Shown here piece by piece: positions 44,685 through 55,954 of a stretch of 64,000 nucleotides of DNA. The stretch lies in contig OZ023214.1 of NCBI GenBank assembly GCA_963995525.1, forward strand, positions 19,861,626-19,925,625. The letters run 5' to 3'. Made by a program: the position numbers and the translations under genes. Under the pieces are notes generated by a model, which searched no databases, was not told where the DNA came from, and worked only from the letters and a program-made list of their open reading frames with translations. Every line of letters starts with the position of its first letter. Positions within the stretch are counted from its first letter, which is position 1. This stretch comes from Escarpia spicata. Lineage: Eukaryota; Annelida; Polychaeta; Sabellida; Siboglinidae.

Positions 44685-44721
44685 AATGCGCCTCTCCTTT
44701 TATTAGAGGAGAGGCGCATTA
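44685..44721. repeat. perfect hairpin
   Basis: AATGCGCCTCTCCT is followed after a short loop by AGGAGAGGCGCATT. No gene between 44493 and 45040. Confidence 0.85.
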
Positions 44722-44886
44722 AATTGTTTACGAGTACACCATTACAGTTAACGATTATGGTAAATCATTGCGTCTAAGAGACGTCTCTTTAGACGTCTAT
44801 TGACCGCAAAATTTATAGAGCGGGAGCCCAGCACTTTTATTTATGTAAAAAGGACAGAAGTGTTTGACTCCATGTGTTGGAGGAAA

Positions 44887-44958
44887 GTAGTTTCTAGGGC
44901 CATGACGATCGTTAATGCAGGAGGAGCCGAATTAATGGTCGTCATGGCCCTATAAACT
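44887..44958. repeat. short palindromic element
   Basis: TAGTTTCTAGGGCCATGACGA is mirrored by TCGTCATGGCCCTATAAACTA around a loop of about 30 bases. It is absent from the inverted relative at 47850-47970, which suggests a tiny insertion. Confidence 0.75.
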
Positions 44959-45047
44959 ACTGAGGAACCATCTCCCCACATCACAAAAATGATTTGCTGT
45001 CGGGTTTTGGTTGGTGGAATGTCCCCTAAACCTAAATCATCCCTTGA

Positions 45048-45312
45048 GGTGCGCACAAAGATACATTTTTTATGTGAAAAGCGCCAAGGCTAAACACTTT
45101 TTCAAAAGTTTTCCCGGTGTTTCTCGAGTACGGAATAACCAATGACAGCAACTCTAGGGGGTGGAACCCCCTGACAGCAACCGCCGAAGTGTGCATAAAA
45201 GTACCTTTATTTATGTGAACGGCGCCAAAGCTAAAATCAGTTTCAAATGTTTCCCTGATGTTCCCCGAGTACTTAATGACCAATGCCAGCAACTTTAAAT
45301 GGTGGAATCCCC
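45048..45312. repeat. tandem duplication, unit about 130 bp
   Basis: Two copies of TTTATGTGAA...GCGCCAA...GCTAAA...CGAGTAC...CAGCAACT...GGTGGAA...CCCCTGACA. A related inverted fragment is at 47850-47970. Confidence 0.8.
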
Positions 45313-45464
45313 CTGACAACAACCCCGAAAGATTGACGAAACGGTATTTATTCGCGCAAATACCTAGCGGATTTTGCAGTCCGATAGATAGCGTTGTTGT
45401 AGAACAGCTGTGTTAACAATACAATTGCGACATAACAAATTAACTTAGTGATGCACAGAACCAT

Positions 45465-45733
45465 GCGACAGGTTAACTGTTCATAATCATATCTTCAGCA
45501 CGTCCATCATTAGTACAGATGCAACAGGACAACTGTTTACATATCTTCAGCACTCTCAACCGACGCAACAGGATAACTGTTAACTCTGCTTATCAATATA
45601 TTCAAACGCGACAGGATAACTGTTAATATTATATTACCTTTACCACACACATCATCAGTACACACGTGACAGGGTAACTGTTCATGTGACTTCAGCTCAG
45701 TATAGTCAGTATAGACGCGACATGATAACTGTT
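45465..45733. repeat. six spaced copies of GCGACAGGATAACTGTT
   Basis: 17-base motif at 45465, 45521, 45565, 45608, 45666 and 45717, spaced 43-58 bases apart. Between motifs the sequence is only loosely similar (ATATCTTCAGCA, ATCATCAGTACA). Confidence 0.85.
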
Positions 45734-45784
45734 CAAATATCTTCTTGCAGTAGGAGAGGGGGCAGTTCCCTCTGGTAAGATAGT

Positions 45785-45915
45785 TATATACATGCGGTGG
45801 GACTGGAGACAATTACCTGTAGTGGGAGATGGGATAGTTACTTGTGGTGCGCACATGGAGAGTTACCCGTGGTGATAAAGGAGAGAGTTACCTGTAGTGG
45901 GAGAGTTACTTTTGG
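45785..45915. repeat. GAGAGTTACCTGTAGTGG-type tandem repeat
   Basis: Four to five imperfect units with GAGTTAC(C/T)...GTGGTG/GTAGTGG, directly after the motif series at 45465-45733. Confidence 0.75.
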
Positions 45916-47849
45916 TAGGACAGTTGGCGCAAAGCCATGGCTGCACACCTGATTGCTTCAGTCTTGGTATCAGAATCGTTTAACATAGCAATCGCCTCGT
46001 TATGGGTAAGTGACGAATGGTAAACGAATGTTCTCGATTTGTCCGCTTGTTTGTCGACGATGATATCTTCAAAACGTTCATTCACTTTCAACATGGTACT
46101 TTGCATAGAGTACTTATTGATATCGTCTTGAGTTCCTTGTACATGCTCAACACCATTTTCTTTTTGATGACTTCGTTCTCAAGGAACATCGACAGTTTTC
46201 AGAAGGCTTCAATGTGTTTATTTCGACGTGTCTTTTACTCTTCCTCCTTCGTTTCTTGCCTTACGTAATCACGCCGACATGAGTTATGCTATCTAGTTCC
46301 CCTTCCAATGAGGTCTTCGCCTAGTCCGAGGATCCTAACTTCACATTTTAGCTTTGTTCCATGAATGATCAACTTGCTCCCGTATATAGTAAGACATTAA
46401 TGCAGGCGTTCATCCTTCTCGGACTTTTTCCTCCTCTTCTTCCCACAAAAAAGGCACTTATGTCCAAGAGTGCATCTTCTGTTAGACGTTGGTGGAATTC
46501 CCGAATTTTAGCGGGTGGTTTGTTGGCTGGTGATTCATTGGGAGGTGCAGGCTGTCTCTTAACAGCGCAGAACTGACTGAAAATTTAGTGTGATAACAGG
46601 TGTCACCCTGTTCTCTATTAATGCTAATTTATTCCGTTGCGCTAGAGAACTGATCATTCTGAAGTGGCAGCATTCTTGACTGTTTCCCAGTTTCCAGGTT
46701 TGAAAGATTTCAATCCGGGTTTCTCTTCTTCTGTAATGATGCATCTCGGGGGTACAGGTTACAAGTATATGTCTTTAAAAAGGAGAAATTAGTTGAAGGG
46801 AAGCGCCATGTTGACATTTAACTGTTCGTTACTTTCTTTAATCACATTATGGAGGTTCAGCTTGCGAACGTGTAGTGCCTACAGGTACGTGTAAAAAGGC
46901 AATACTACACTATCGAGATTTCAGAGATACTACATGATATGATCGGATAAAATCGGTCTTAAAATGTCGCTACCAGTTGCATATTCGTTATTATTTTTGG
47001 ACGTTTCTACTTTCAGTAAGCATGAAATAAGTGTGTTAACATAATAGCTTAACGTTTCTGGAATTATTGTTAGATTAGTGAAAAATGCATAAAATCTTAA
47101 ACTAATCGATGCTAATAAATGTTGATAGTATATTAATTTGCGACAGCCTTTACACACACATGTTAACTAGTTAAATAATGGTCCTAGATATATAACGAAC
47201 CTGTTATCATTAATGCCGAAAGCTGTAATAGAGTCAACTAATTCTCTAATTTTTTAAACAGAGCAGATACAAATAAATCTAACACAACACAATAAACTAT
47301 AATAAGACTACATTTTGGCGGCCATTCCCTTTACGCACTAGGGCCTACAATTTATAAAATTGAATGGATTTGCTGAACATCTTAACGAGTGAAAACATGT
47401 TACGTGTAGCTCGGACAGTTACCAGTACACATTTAGAATGCTGAACTACTCCAATCAATCAATAATGACGGTGCATCAATGTATCGAATAATTAAGTATT
47501 TCAAACTAACACTAGATCTGCAACAGTGACCCTAGAACGCTGTACCCCATCTGCAAAGGTACTTCGGCATTACAAGGCGGGCAGCCTATCTACAGGGGAC
47601 ACACAGTCAGTCTCCTGTCTTCCACCCATTACATCTTAATCTTAGAGAATTATATTTATTTATGTGGACTTTTGTTTTAATAAAAAAAACTTAATGCAGG
47701 GAAAGGACCGCTCAACAAGTAAGATATTCAGGGAGGTATATATATATATATATAGCCTTGTACATTTTCCCTATATAACCTGTTGCGGCACTACATAGTT
47801 GCATGGGAAACTAACTCAGTAGCGGAGGTACTTTTTTACCCTCTTCCGG
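45916..47849. other. no recognisable gene
   Basis: Open frames at 45906-46106 (minus), 46361-46576 and 46930-47157 lack recognisable domains. A minus-strand stretch at 46300-46560 reads like a broken coding region but I cannot assign it. A TA repeat is at 47740-47754. Confidence 0.5.
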
Positions 47850-47970
47850 GGGTCATTTAGGGGGCATTCCACCACCCAAGACACGACAGCAACTCATTTC
47901 CAATACATGGCGTCAGACACTTTGGCCCTTTTTACATAAATAAAAGATCTGGGCTCCCGGTCTACACGGT
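47850..47970. repeat. inverted relative of 44810-45040
   Basis: Reverse complement of GGGAGCCCAGCACTTTTAT... (44823-44880) joined to the GGTGGAATGTCCCCTAAA region (45015-45035). The intervening palindrome of 44887-44958 is missing here. Confidence 0.7.
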
Positions 47971-48433
47971 CATCGCCGTTTTGCTGTAGCTGCAGCCAGT
48001 CTATGGAATAGACTGCCGGACTGTGTCAGGATGGCAAAGACACAGCCACAGTTCAAACCACTTCTTAAAACACACCTTTTTAGAGTAGTGTTTCTGTAAT
48101 ATGATCACGTGAACTTTATCAAATGCACTTAGCCATATTTTACGTGATTATTACTATTTTAAAATTAATTATTACATTTCAATTCACTTATTTACGTTTC
48201 TAATTATTTAGTACTCACCATATTTTTTTTATTTTTTTTTACACGGAGGTCTAATAATTATGTAATGAATGTTTTAATTATTATTTTATTTTAGGGTATA
48301 CATTTTAGAATGATTTTGGTGTTTCTATCTAACATACAATTCTAAATAACTACGTGTACATGCATGTAAAGCACCTGAGAGCAATCTGATAGATTCGGGC
48401 GCTATACAAATTAATTGTATAAATATTATTACA
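47970..48433 (+). mobile_element. L2/CR1-like LINE 3' end, second copy
   Basis: Begins in the C-terminal coding end (GGTCATCGCCG...CTATGGAATAGACTGCCGG) and runs through the 3' UTR to GGCGCTATACAAATTAATTG. Closely similar to 35915-36362. 5'-truncated, as is usual for LINEs. Confidence 0.88.
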
Positions 48434-48651
48434 AATCCAAAGGGTGGGCAATTATGTTATCAATTGAATCAAAATTCTTTAATTGTGTATAACTACTTCC
48501 ATTCTGATATATCTCAGAACCCGGATATTTATTAGCAAGGCCGTTTCACCTGGCGGTTCTTGACAGTGCATACATGTGTACACGTACATGCAAAACAAAA
48601 AATAATACACTTGCATGCACGAACGCACACATGCAAACAAGCACACATGCA

Positions 48652-48657
48652 CACACA

Positions 48658-48722
<65 letters not shown>

Positions 48723-48835
48723 ACCACACACACACACACATACACATATATATATACATACATATATACATACATACATACATACATACATACATACATA
48801 CGTACATATATATATATACAAACACACGAAGACAC
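48652..48835. repeat. (CA)n-(CATA)n-(TA)n microsatellite
   Basis: CA tract of about 60 bases, then CATACATA and TATATA. It continues as scattered CA-rich sequence beyond the MITE, at 49255-49330. Confidence 0.97.
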
Positions 48836-48875
48836 ATGTACGCATGCACGCACGCACACATCTAAACATAACCGT

Positions 48876-49249
48876 TTAAAGCCGGAATACACTGGCACTT
48901 TTCGCCCGATCAGACCAGACCAGACCACACCACACCAGACCACACCAGACCAAACCAGACTCCCTCCGACTGCAGTGTACCCACTACATCTACCGACACC
49001 GACTGCGCTATACCTAAAGCCGGTGTGACGTCATAATCACTTAAACATGAAAACGTTCGAGTGCGTCAGACCGACACCGACTACATTCGACGTGGAAACT
49101 TTTCGAGTTTACGTAATTATGACGGCTTCCGATATAACGCAGTTGGTGTCGGCCGGTGTAGTTGATACACTGTAGTCGTACGGAGTCTGGTCTGGTCTGG
49201 TCTGGTTTGGTCGGGTCGGGCGAAAAGTGCGAGTGTATTCCGGCCTTAA
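48876..49249. mobile_element. TTAA-flanked palindromic MITE with AGACC repeats
   Basis: TTAA at 48876-48879 and 49246-49249 flanks a 366-bp inverted repeat. The left end is AGCCGGAATACACTGGCAC and the right end is the complement GTGCGAGTGTATTCCGGCC. Subterminal tandem AGACC/TCTGG pentamers occur in both arms. The TTAA target suggests a piggyBac- or Kolobok-type transposase acting in trans. It sits inside a CA microsatellite. Confidence 0.82.
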
Positions 49250-49402
49250 AACATACAAACACACACACACGAACGCACATAAGCACGTACGCACATGCAC
49301 ATGCACACGCGCACACACAAACACACGCGCGCATAACATTATCTTATTATAGACGGGTCTAAGACAATATTTTCTTATTGCTCGTTGCACACACACATGT
49401 GG

Positions 49403-49746
49403 AGCGCTATGATGCAGTAGCCAGAGCTTCGGACTCTCAACCGAGAGACCCTCAACCGAGAGAACTCGGGTTCGAATCCTGTGCAGCGGTATCGAATCTT
49501 TGGCAAGTTCGCTCACTCTACGTTGCTCCAGTGCACTCAGCTGTATGAATTAGTACCTGGCTATAGACAGTGGTGGATATTTGTGTACGAATAGTCTTTG
49601 CGAATTAAGTGCACCGTGGCTGGATGCTTCCCAGAGAAGTCGAGATGGTGTTCTCTTGAACAGGTCTTCCAGAGAGTAAAGTTTAAAGCGCTTTCAGCAG
49701 TCCTGAGGACTGGATACTGAGCTATATAAGAACTTGCCTTTACGTT
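49403..49746 (+). repeat. tRNA-derived SINE
   Basis: Head with GGTTCGAATCC (Pol III B box, near 49470) and a duplicated CTCAACCGAGAGA. The body continues GTGGTGGATATTTGTG and ends CTATATAAGAACTTGCC. Copies at 18474 and 9562. From 49747 to 50196 no gene is seen. Confidence 0.72.
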
Positions 49747-50196
49747 ACTTTTACACCAGGTTTTGTTACAGCGTGTACAGCTACACTTTGTGAACTTCGC
49801 TATTGATATCCTTTTCGACCGACGCCGAGATTACGTCATCTGGCTTTTGGATCCAATACTCGACAAGCATTGAAGGTACTGCAAAGCCGCATTCTTCGCT
49901 GATTTTCAATAACAGGATACAACATATATTATTATAAACTAAATATTACTACTGCGGTACGAAATTAACACTGAGGGGAGCCGTAGCTTTCAGCAGTCTG
50001 CTGTTTGACATGATTTAGAAGAGAGGAAGAGGTTTGTTGAAGATCCTTAGGGGTGACGTTCCATTTTTTGCAGAAAAAAGCCTAAGAGAAAGTATACTGA
50101 CAGAAACACGTGTCATGTATGCTGTGGATAAAACTTTCAGTCATGTACAATCTACAATAAATATGTTTTGTTAAACGTATCTGCTTCGACTCGCAG

Positions 50197-50312
50197 GTTG
50201 CAGTGGCACTCCAGTTGTGATAGACGGTGTCGGCGGCCACTTTGGTATCACAAGTAGCGATTACGAAAGTGACATGAGTTGTGCTTGGCTGATCAAACTG
50301 CGATACGGCAAG
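50197..50312 (+). CDS. CUB domain N-half exon
   Basis: CSGTPVVIDGVGG, then GITSSDYESDMSCAWLIKL ending YGK at a GTAGAT donor. The acceptor CTCGCAG ends at 50196. The boundary at GK matches the CUB boundary seen at 5353. Confidence 0.75.
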
Positions 50313-50984
50313 GTAGATCGTTTCGTGAAACTTGTCGTGACAGGAAACCGTGGCAAATGTTGTATTGTTTAAATATTCCATAATTGACTATTACTAATGT
50401 TGTTGTCAGTGTGTTGATGTCGAGCATGCAAATAACTTTACGTATGATCTTTACGGAATAAATGTACCGCTTTTGCTTACAATTAATAGTAGGCCTACAC
50501 ATTTGGTGTTCGGTACTATTGTTCGGATTGCAAAAAGTAGGTTTATTTAGTATTTTGAATTTATATTGGTTATTTACTTACTAACTTTACATGCTACTGG
50601 TAAAACTAAGAAAAGCTTATGCACATGGTCATTGCAATTTAAAAACGACAATTATTATGCCGCAGCAAATAGCCTCGAATTCCTTACCTTACACTTGGAA
50701 TACAGCGCGGGATGCACGAATGACCGAGTGAAGGTTTTCGATGGTGGCAGTGCATCTGCGCCTCTGCTGCAAACTCTTTGTGGATTGGTTGTCCCCGTTG
50801 TCATCGTTTCAAGTGGCGCTTCTTTGTTTATAACGTTCGAGACTAACGGGTTAGTGAAAAATCAACAACGACAGTAGGTACATCTATGCAGAACTAAGTA
50901 AACTATATACCGCTTTAGGTGTTGTAGATCGAATTGTAGAACTTATTTTGTGACGACACACGCACACACACACGCACGCGCGCG

Positions 50985-51023
<39 letters not shown>

Positions 51024-51080
51024 ATACATTTGCACATACAGATACTCACACGGCACACACGCACGCGCGCGAATACACTA

Positions 51081-51119
<39 letters not shown>

Positions 51120-52811
51120 TTATATATATATATATATATTTTTTTTTTTTAATTGTATGTCAATCATTATCATTGCGTGTTTTTCTTCACCACAACAACA
51201 ATTTTGTTGTAACTTATTGTATTGTAATAACGCCTACACGTCTTCGCGACTACTAATTACAACAAAATTGTTGTGGTGAAGAAAAACACGCAGTAATAAA
51301 GATTGACATTACAGCATATTTCAATTAACGTTTTAAAAGGTTGTAACGATGCAGTGTCAATCGTTACATTTCACACCAACAGAACTGGCAATCACAAATG
51401 CTCGACATATCTCATCTTGTCAGTGTTCCACTGCTACGAATGCGGACAGCCGCACAGTTCGTCTCTGCGCGGGGAATCAGCAGATCGGTTACTGCTTGAG
51501 GCTGACGTTTGGGATAACACGATCACGTGTCACGAGAACGGGGATAGAAACAAAACAGTTGAGTGCACAGGTTCTTGCTGGGTGCGTAGCAGTACATATG
51601 TTCAACAATGATAATGTTGTCACTCACTGCATCTTTATTTCAATGGACTCTATTGGAAATAACCGGAAATGGTGTTCTGGGTTATCCGAAGTGAAGACTC
51701 CGCTTTGCAATAAAAATTAACATTGCAATTTTAACAATCATAATTACCATCTTTTTGTACAAATGACTGTGGCAATATCTTCCGATGAATGCAATCAAAT
51801 CAAACGGCAGTTTGTGTGGGCACAATGTATTATTTCATGATATTATAATTAGTTACATATCTTATGGCTAGGATCTGGCAATTGCACGTTCAAAAGTGAC
51901 GACAATCCAGGCTACAACAACGGTGATAACGACGATTTTAATTACCTAGCTACTTTTCAACCCGTGCAGGTATATCGACGAGAATAAGACAACCACTTGT
52001 CATTTCTCCGTGGTTGCTTCAGCGGGACTGACTGCGATATGTACTCGTATCAGACGTGCAGACATCGCGGCTCCACCAACGCGTCGCCGCACCTGCTTGA
52101 GCGTTTGTTCGATAACCAAACATAAACTAAGATTACAAATGTTGTTGGATCAATGTACACCAATGTTACATTGCATAGCATATAAACTGAGAATCAACCA
52201 GAGTTTGATGCTACAGCAATCGTGAAGGGTATGGCAGTGGTTTCTCCTTCCCTCCCCTTTCCTTTCTTCCTGTTATTTCTTTCTATTTTCCCATTTTCTT
52301 TTCCTGTTTCTTTGTATTTCTTCTTGTGTTTTTAGAACATCAACATCATCTAATTGTCAACTTTGACAGCTCAACGTATAAAATTGATGTTTGAAGTGGT
52401 CTCAATCTCAAATATCACTTCTGTTTTTGGGGTAACTAGTCTATCTCCAACACGTGTTAGAGGCTAACAACTCACTTCTTAACAACTTCCGCTTTCGAGT
52501 TCCTGCCACACACCCATAAACATAAAGTACAATAGAGTTATGCATCAATTCAAAGTTGAATCTGTGATTCGCACTTTCTATTGTTTTCACTTAAAAATGT
52601 GTACTTGCGTTACCGATTAGTAATACTTGTTTTCCTCTACTTTCAGACGTGCTACAAATGCTGCGCCAACAATTTATGTAACTCTTTTCTCCCTGGACTC
52701 AACTTGACTAGCAGTGACGGGTCCACTCCGCCTGTGGCTGGCTTACTGGTGTTGCTACTGTTTTCTATTACGACGTACTGCAACAAGACGCATACGTTTT
52801 TCAACATTTAA
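50197..52811 (+). CDS. CUB plus Ly6/uPAR protein with GPI-type end (exon set, tentative)
   Basis: Plus-strand exons: CUB N-half 50197-50312, possible exon 50411-50537, CUB C-half 50673-50873, Ly6-like 51424 to about 51568, Asn/Asp-rich 51872-51969, last exon 52647-52811. The last exon has CYKCCANNLCN, the Ly6/uPAR C-terminal CC...CN signature, then a Ser/Pro linker and VAGLLVLLLFSITTY, a hydrophobic tail typical of GPI anchoring. That suggests a cell-surface protein. Phases fit for 51872 to 52647, and for 50411 to 50673 if that exon is real. The junction after 51424 is not resolved. The N-terminal signal exon is not seen. Confidence 0.6.
50673..50873 (+). CDS. CUB domain C-half exon
   Basis: LEFLTLHLEYSAGCTND, RVKVFDGGSASAPLLQTLCG and SLFITFETNG. 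The donor GTAGGT starts at 50874. The end (VKNQQR) departs from the usual GF-x-A-x-Y strand. The acceptor TAG at 50670-50672 leaves one base that needs a phase-2 partner. Confidence 0.65.
50953..51150. repeat. CA/CGCG and TA microsatellites
   Basis: CACGCACACA and GCGCGC tracts, then long TATATA runs and a T homopolymer, in the intron of the CUB-Ly6 gene. Confidence 0.95.
51172..51296. repeat. inverted repeat, 40-base arms
   Basis: GCGTGTTTTTCTTCACCACAA on the left and its complement TTGTGGTGAAGAAAAACACGC on the right, arms of about 40 bases around a 44-base spacer. Possibly a minimal MITE in the intron. Confidence 0.88.
51424..51568 (+). CDS. Ly6/uPAR-like exon
   Basis: FHCYECGQP, then DVWDNTITCHENG and KTVECTGSCW, the front cysteines of a three-finger domain. 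A donor GTGCGT follows TGCTGG. Reading through instead reaches a stop at 51609, while the next frame continues with Cys-bearing Ly6-like text (NNRKWCSGLSEVKTPLC), so a one-base frame shift near 51600 is possible. Confidence 0.55.
51872..51969 (+). CDS. Asn/Asp-rich exon
   Basis: SGNCTFKSDDNPGYNNGDN then DDFNYLATFQPVQ. Acceptor GGCTAG, donor GTATAT. It joins 52647 in phase 0. Confidence 0.55.
52647..52811 (+). CDS. Ly6/uPAR C-terminal exon with GPI-type tail
   Basis: TCYKCCANNLCNSFLPGLN, then SSDGSTPPVAGLLVLLLF and a stop at 52809-52811. Acceptor TACTTTCAG ends at 52646. The CC-x4-CN motif closes the three-finger fold. Confidence 0.78.
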   Translation, partial: TCYKCCANNLCNSFLPGLNLTSSDGSTPPVAGLLVLLLFSITTYCNKTHTFFNI

Positions 52812-53640
52812 ACCTACATGCATCCAGCCTGAAGACAGACATGTTCCTTATTGAATACGTTCCAGCACGTTGTGACGTGGACGGATCAGCAGCTTGAGAA
52901 AAGTCGCAATCATCAGAGGAAATCCGGCGAATAACTAGAGGCCGGTTTACACGAGAAATGTGGGTCCCCCCACAATGTCGTGCGATAATCAACGTTCGAT
53001 ATATAACTGCGACCCTGGCCCGTGAATCTTCTATCGGGCCCGCAGCTGCCACAAGTCAGACAGACAGACAGACAGAAGACAGACAGACAGACATACATAC
53101 GTATTTTAGTTTGACACACACATTGTGTGTGAAGAAGTTTCTCAAACATAATATAATATAACATAATACATATATATAACATAAATATAAATAGACAGGT
53201 CAAGGAGACTTTCGTTAAGACATGAAAATGTCGCTAACACGACAGCCACCTTTGCGTTAAAAAAAAATATATATATAAACGGTTGACATAGCAATTAAAC
53301 AATTGCGTTTGGTTTTGCACATACGATTCTTTATTATTGCAACGATATTAATAAAGTTAATAGGAACAATGAATCAGTTTAGTATTTGTATTAGCAATGC
53401 AGTAGTTGTAGCACATTTAGATCCAGTTGCTTTGGTTCTAGGATAAAGCAATGTGACCGATCAAGACTGAAATTGAATTGTAAGAAGTAGTCTTTTTTGT
53501 TCATATTGATTACAAATTAATGTTTCCTCGAGACCAGCCTGCAACCGACGCGGATTTTCTGGTTGTCATTGTCATCCTGCTTTTTTATGATCCGCCGTTT
53601 GCTGGAAGAGATGGTGGTTTACGTTTAGTTGGATATTAAT
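52812..53640. other. no gene recognised
   Basis: Contains a (CAGA)n run near 53060-53090 and AT-rich sequence. The minus-strand frame at 52801-53052 has no recognisable domain. Confidence 0.55.
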
Positions 53641-53647
53641 TAAAACG

Positions 53648-53960
<313 letters not shown>

Positions 53961-54000
53961 TTCACAAGCGTTCGACCTCTACCCTAAAATTGTGCTGGTC

Positions 54001-54036
54001 AGCCGGACCAGCAACTTCAAAAAGTTGCTGGTCCGG
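54001..54036. repeat. perfect GC-rich hairpin at a putative transposon end
   Basis: GCCGGACCAGCAACTT is mirrored by AAGTTGCTGGTCCGGC with a 4-base loop. A degenerate inverted match (GACCAGTAACT ... GGGTCAG) lies at 54910-54966, so 53990-54966 may be a transposon. The minus-strand frame inside it (54313-54573), with KRMALLVLFEAQ and an acidic tail SDLSDINYESSGS, is not assigned. Confidence 0.6.
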
Positions 54037-55069
54037 CAGCAAAGTTACTGGTCCGCTTTTTTACCAGTGGCCTATTAAATTATATTGAAAGAAATGCACA
54101 GTTGTACTACCAGCCGTAAAATCATTTAATATGTCAGACAGGTGTTTTCCTGATCATATGTATACATACAAAGCGATTTTAGGTATCAGCAGACTGGCCA
54201 TTTTTAGGTAACTGGTTTCAGACTTATTTCTACAATATTTAAAAAAACTATACAGGAACATGTAATATAATACGAATTATTTTGAAAAGTTCATTATGAA
54301 TCGCAGTCATGGTCAGGTCATATAATCACTGGAAGATCTTAGACATTGGTTACGAATCTTCTGATTCGAGCCAGAAGATTCATAATTAATGTCCGACAAG
54401 TCAGAGTCGTTGTTATCAACACGACCGTCTGCGTCTACGCCATCACTTGGGCCAGCAGCCGTGGCTCCCAACTGGTCCATGTCTTCCTTTCCTTGGTTCT
54501 CACTACCATCAGCCTGTGCTTCAAACAGAACCAGAAGAGCCATGCGCTTTGGAATTTGGTGGATCCTGGTCATATGCGACTTCTTACAGATAAGCTTCCA
54601 TTCGTGGATTATGCAACCACAGAAGTTGTGGAAATGATGATGGCAGCGCCAGTGATGATGCCTCGTTTTGATTTACCAAAATGGCTACATTACCGTACGT
54701 TCGATCGTTTCGGGTGCTTTTTTTACTATAACAACTATTGCGCTCCGTGGGCGTTGCCCATCACATTAAAATAAATTGAGCAATATCAAACGTAAAACAC
54801 ATTTTTGTAAACAGCGTCTCCAGGTGACCAGTCTTGACAATACGCTGATACGAACTGCTGTAGAACGTTGTGTAATATCCCACAAAATATAGGCGGTCAC
54901 ACGGACCAGTAACTAAAAAAACTTACTGACCCGACGGCAAAGTATGTGGTTAGTGACCACCGGGTCAGCGTATATTTTGAATGCTGATGTGCACGCGTGT
55001 GCGTGCATGCATGTTATCCATCACCGTTGCGTGAATTTGTTTTGATTGCAACGAAACTGCGTGTACAAC

Positions 55070-55168
55070 GTCGATAACAATATCGGAAGATTGACACCAG
55101 TGAGCAAGACAATGGACCTTACAGGACCCACCGTCAGGCCTGCACACAAGTGGGCCGCCGGAATCACC
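55070..55168 (-). pseudogene. orphan trypsin Ser195 exon
   Basis: Acceptor GGTTGCAG, then GDSGGPLVCRPDGGS, the S1-peptidase active-site Ser exon in phase 0. The continuation KVHCLAHWCQSSD keeps a weak family pattern. No other trypsin exon is found near it, and it lies on the wrong side of the protease at 814-5467 to belong to that gene. Confidence 0.7.
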
Positions 55169-55954
55169 CTGCAACCAGCGTCGTTAACATAACTCCGGCA
55201 GTAATCAGAGACAAGGAGATTAAGAATAAACCAAATCGAAGTTTTCAAGACATTGAATGATAATACAATAATGCAAATATTAAAAAGGGAATAAAAACCC
55301 ATGTTACTTGAATTCGTATTATATTACATCTTCCTCTATATTTCCATTTCCAGTAATTTTACCAGAATTATAAACTATTAATAATTTCACAATTTACAGT
55401 GTGCAAACTGGTCTTCTTCGAATACGTATATTTTTGGCGCGCTTTTTGGTATGCCTAGGTGTGACGTCAGAGGCGTGAATGTCGCGCAAGATGCCAGCAT
55501 TTTCAGTACATTCACAGCATGTTTACGATGATATATATTGGGTCGAAGCAAGCGTCCGAATGAGTTTGTGTGTGGTGTTCCGATAAAATGTAAACACTAG
55601 TCATAAAGAAGCATTTATTTTATGAATACCAACTTTGTTGAACAAAATGAAGTGATAGAACATCCGCTCCAGTCAACCTGACAACAACAACAAGACAAGC
55701 CGACCGCAAACAAACTTTGTCGTTTCAACTTATTTGGAGAAAAATGGTTTCGACTATCACCCAAGAAAACTAATCTACATCAGTAAACATACACCCACAC
55801 ACACACGAAACTATTGTATCCAACTGCAGAAAGTAACGTTATATGATATCATAACATTACACGAAGGAAGAGTCGTACAAGTTAGCTTAACCCTGTACAA
55901 TTTAGCTTAACCCTGAATCCGGTCCTTGTGGTCGAGTGGTTAAAGCCCAACACC

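Noticed and set aside
45465..45733. CRISPR-like array of 17-base repeats
   Set aside because: Repeats are short and imperfect, spacers are uneven and partly related, and there are no cas genes.
45906..46576. Possible degraded coding region on the minus strand
   Set aside because: Some stretches look protein-like, but frames break often and no motif is firm enough to name.
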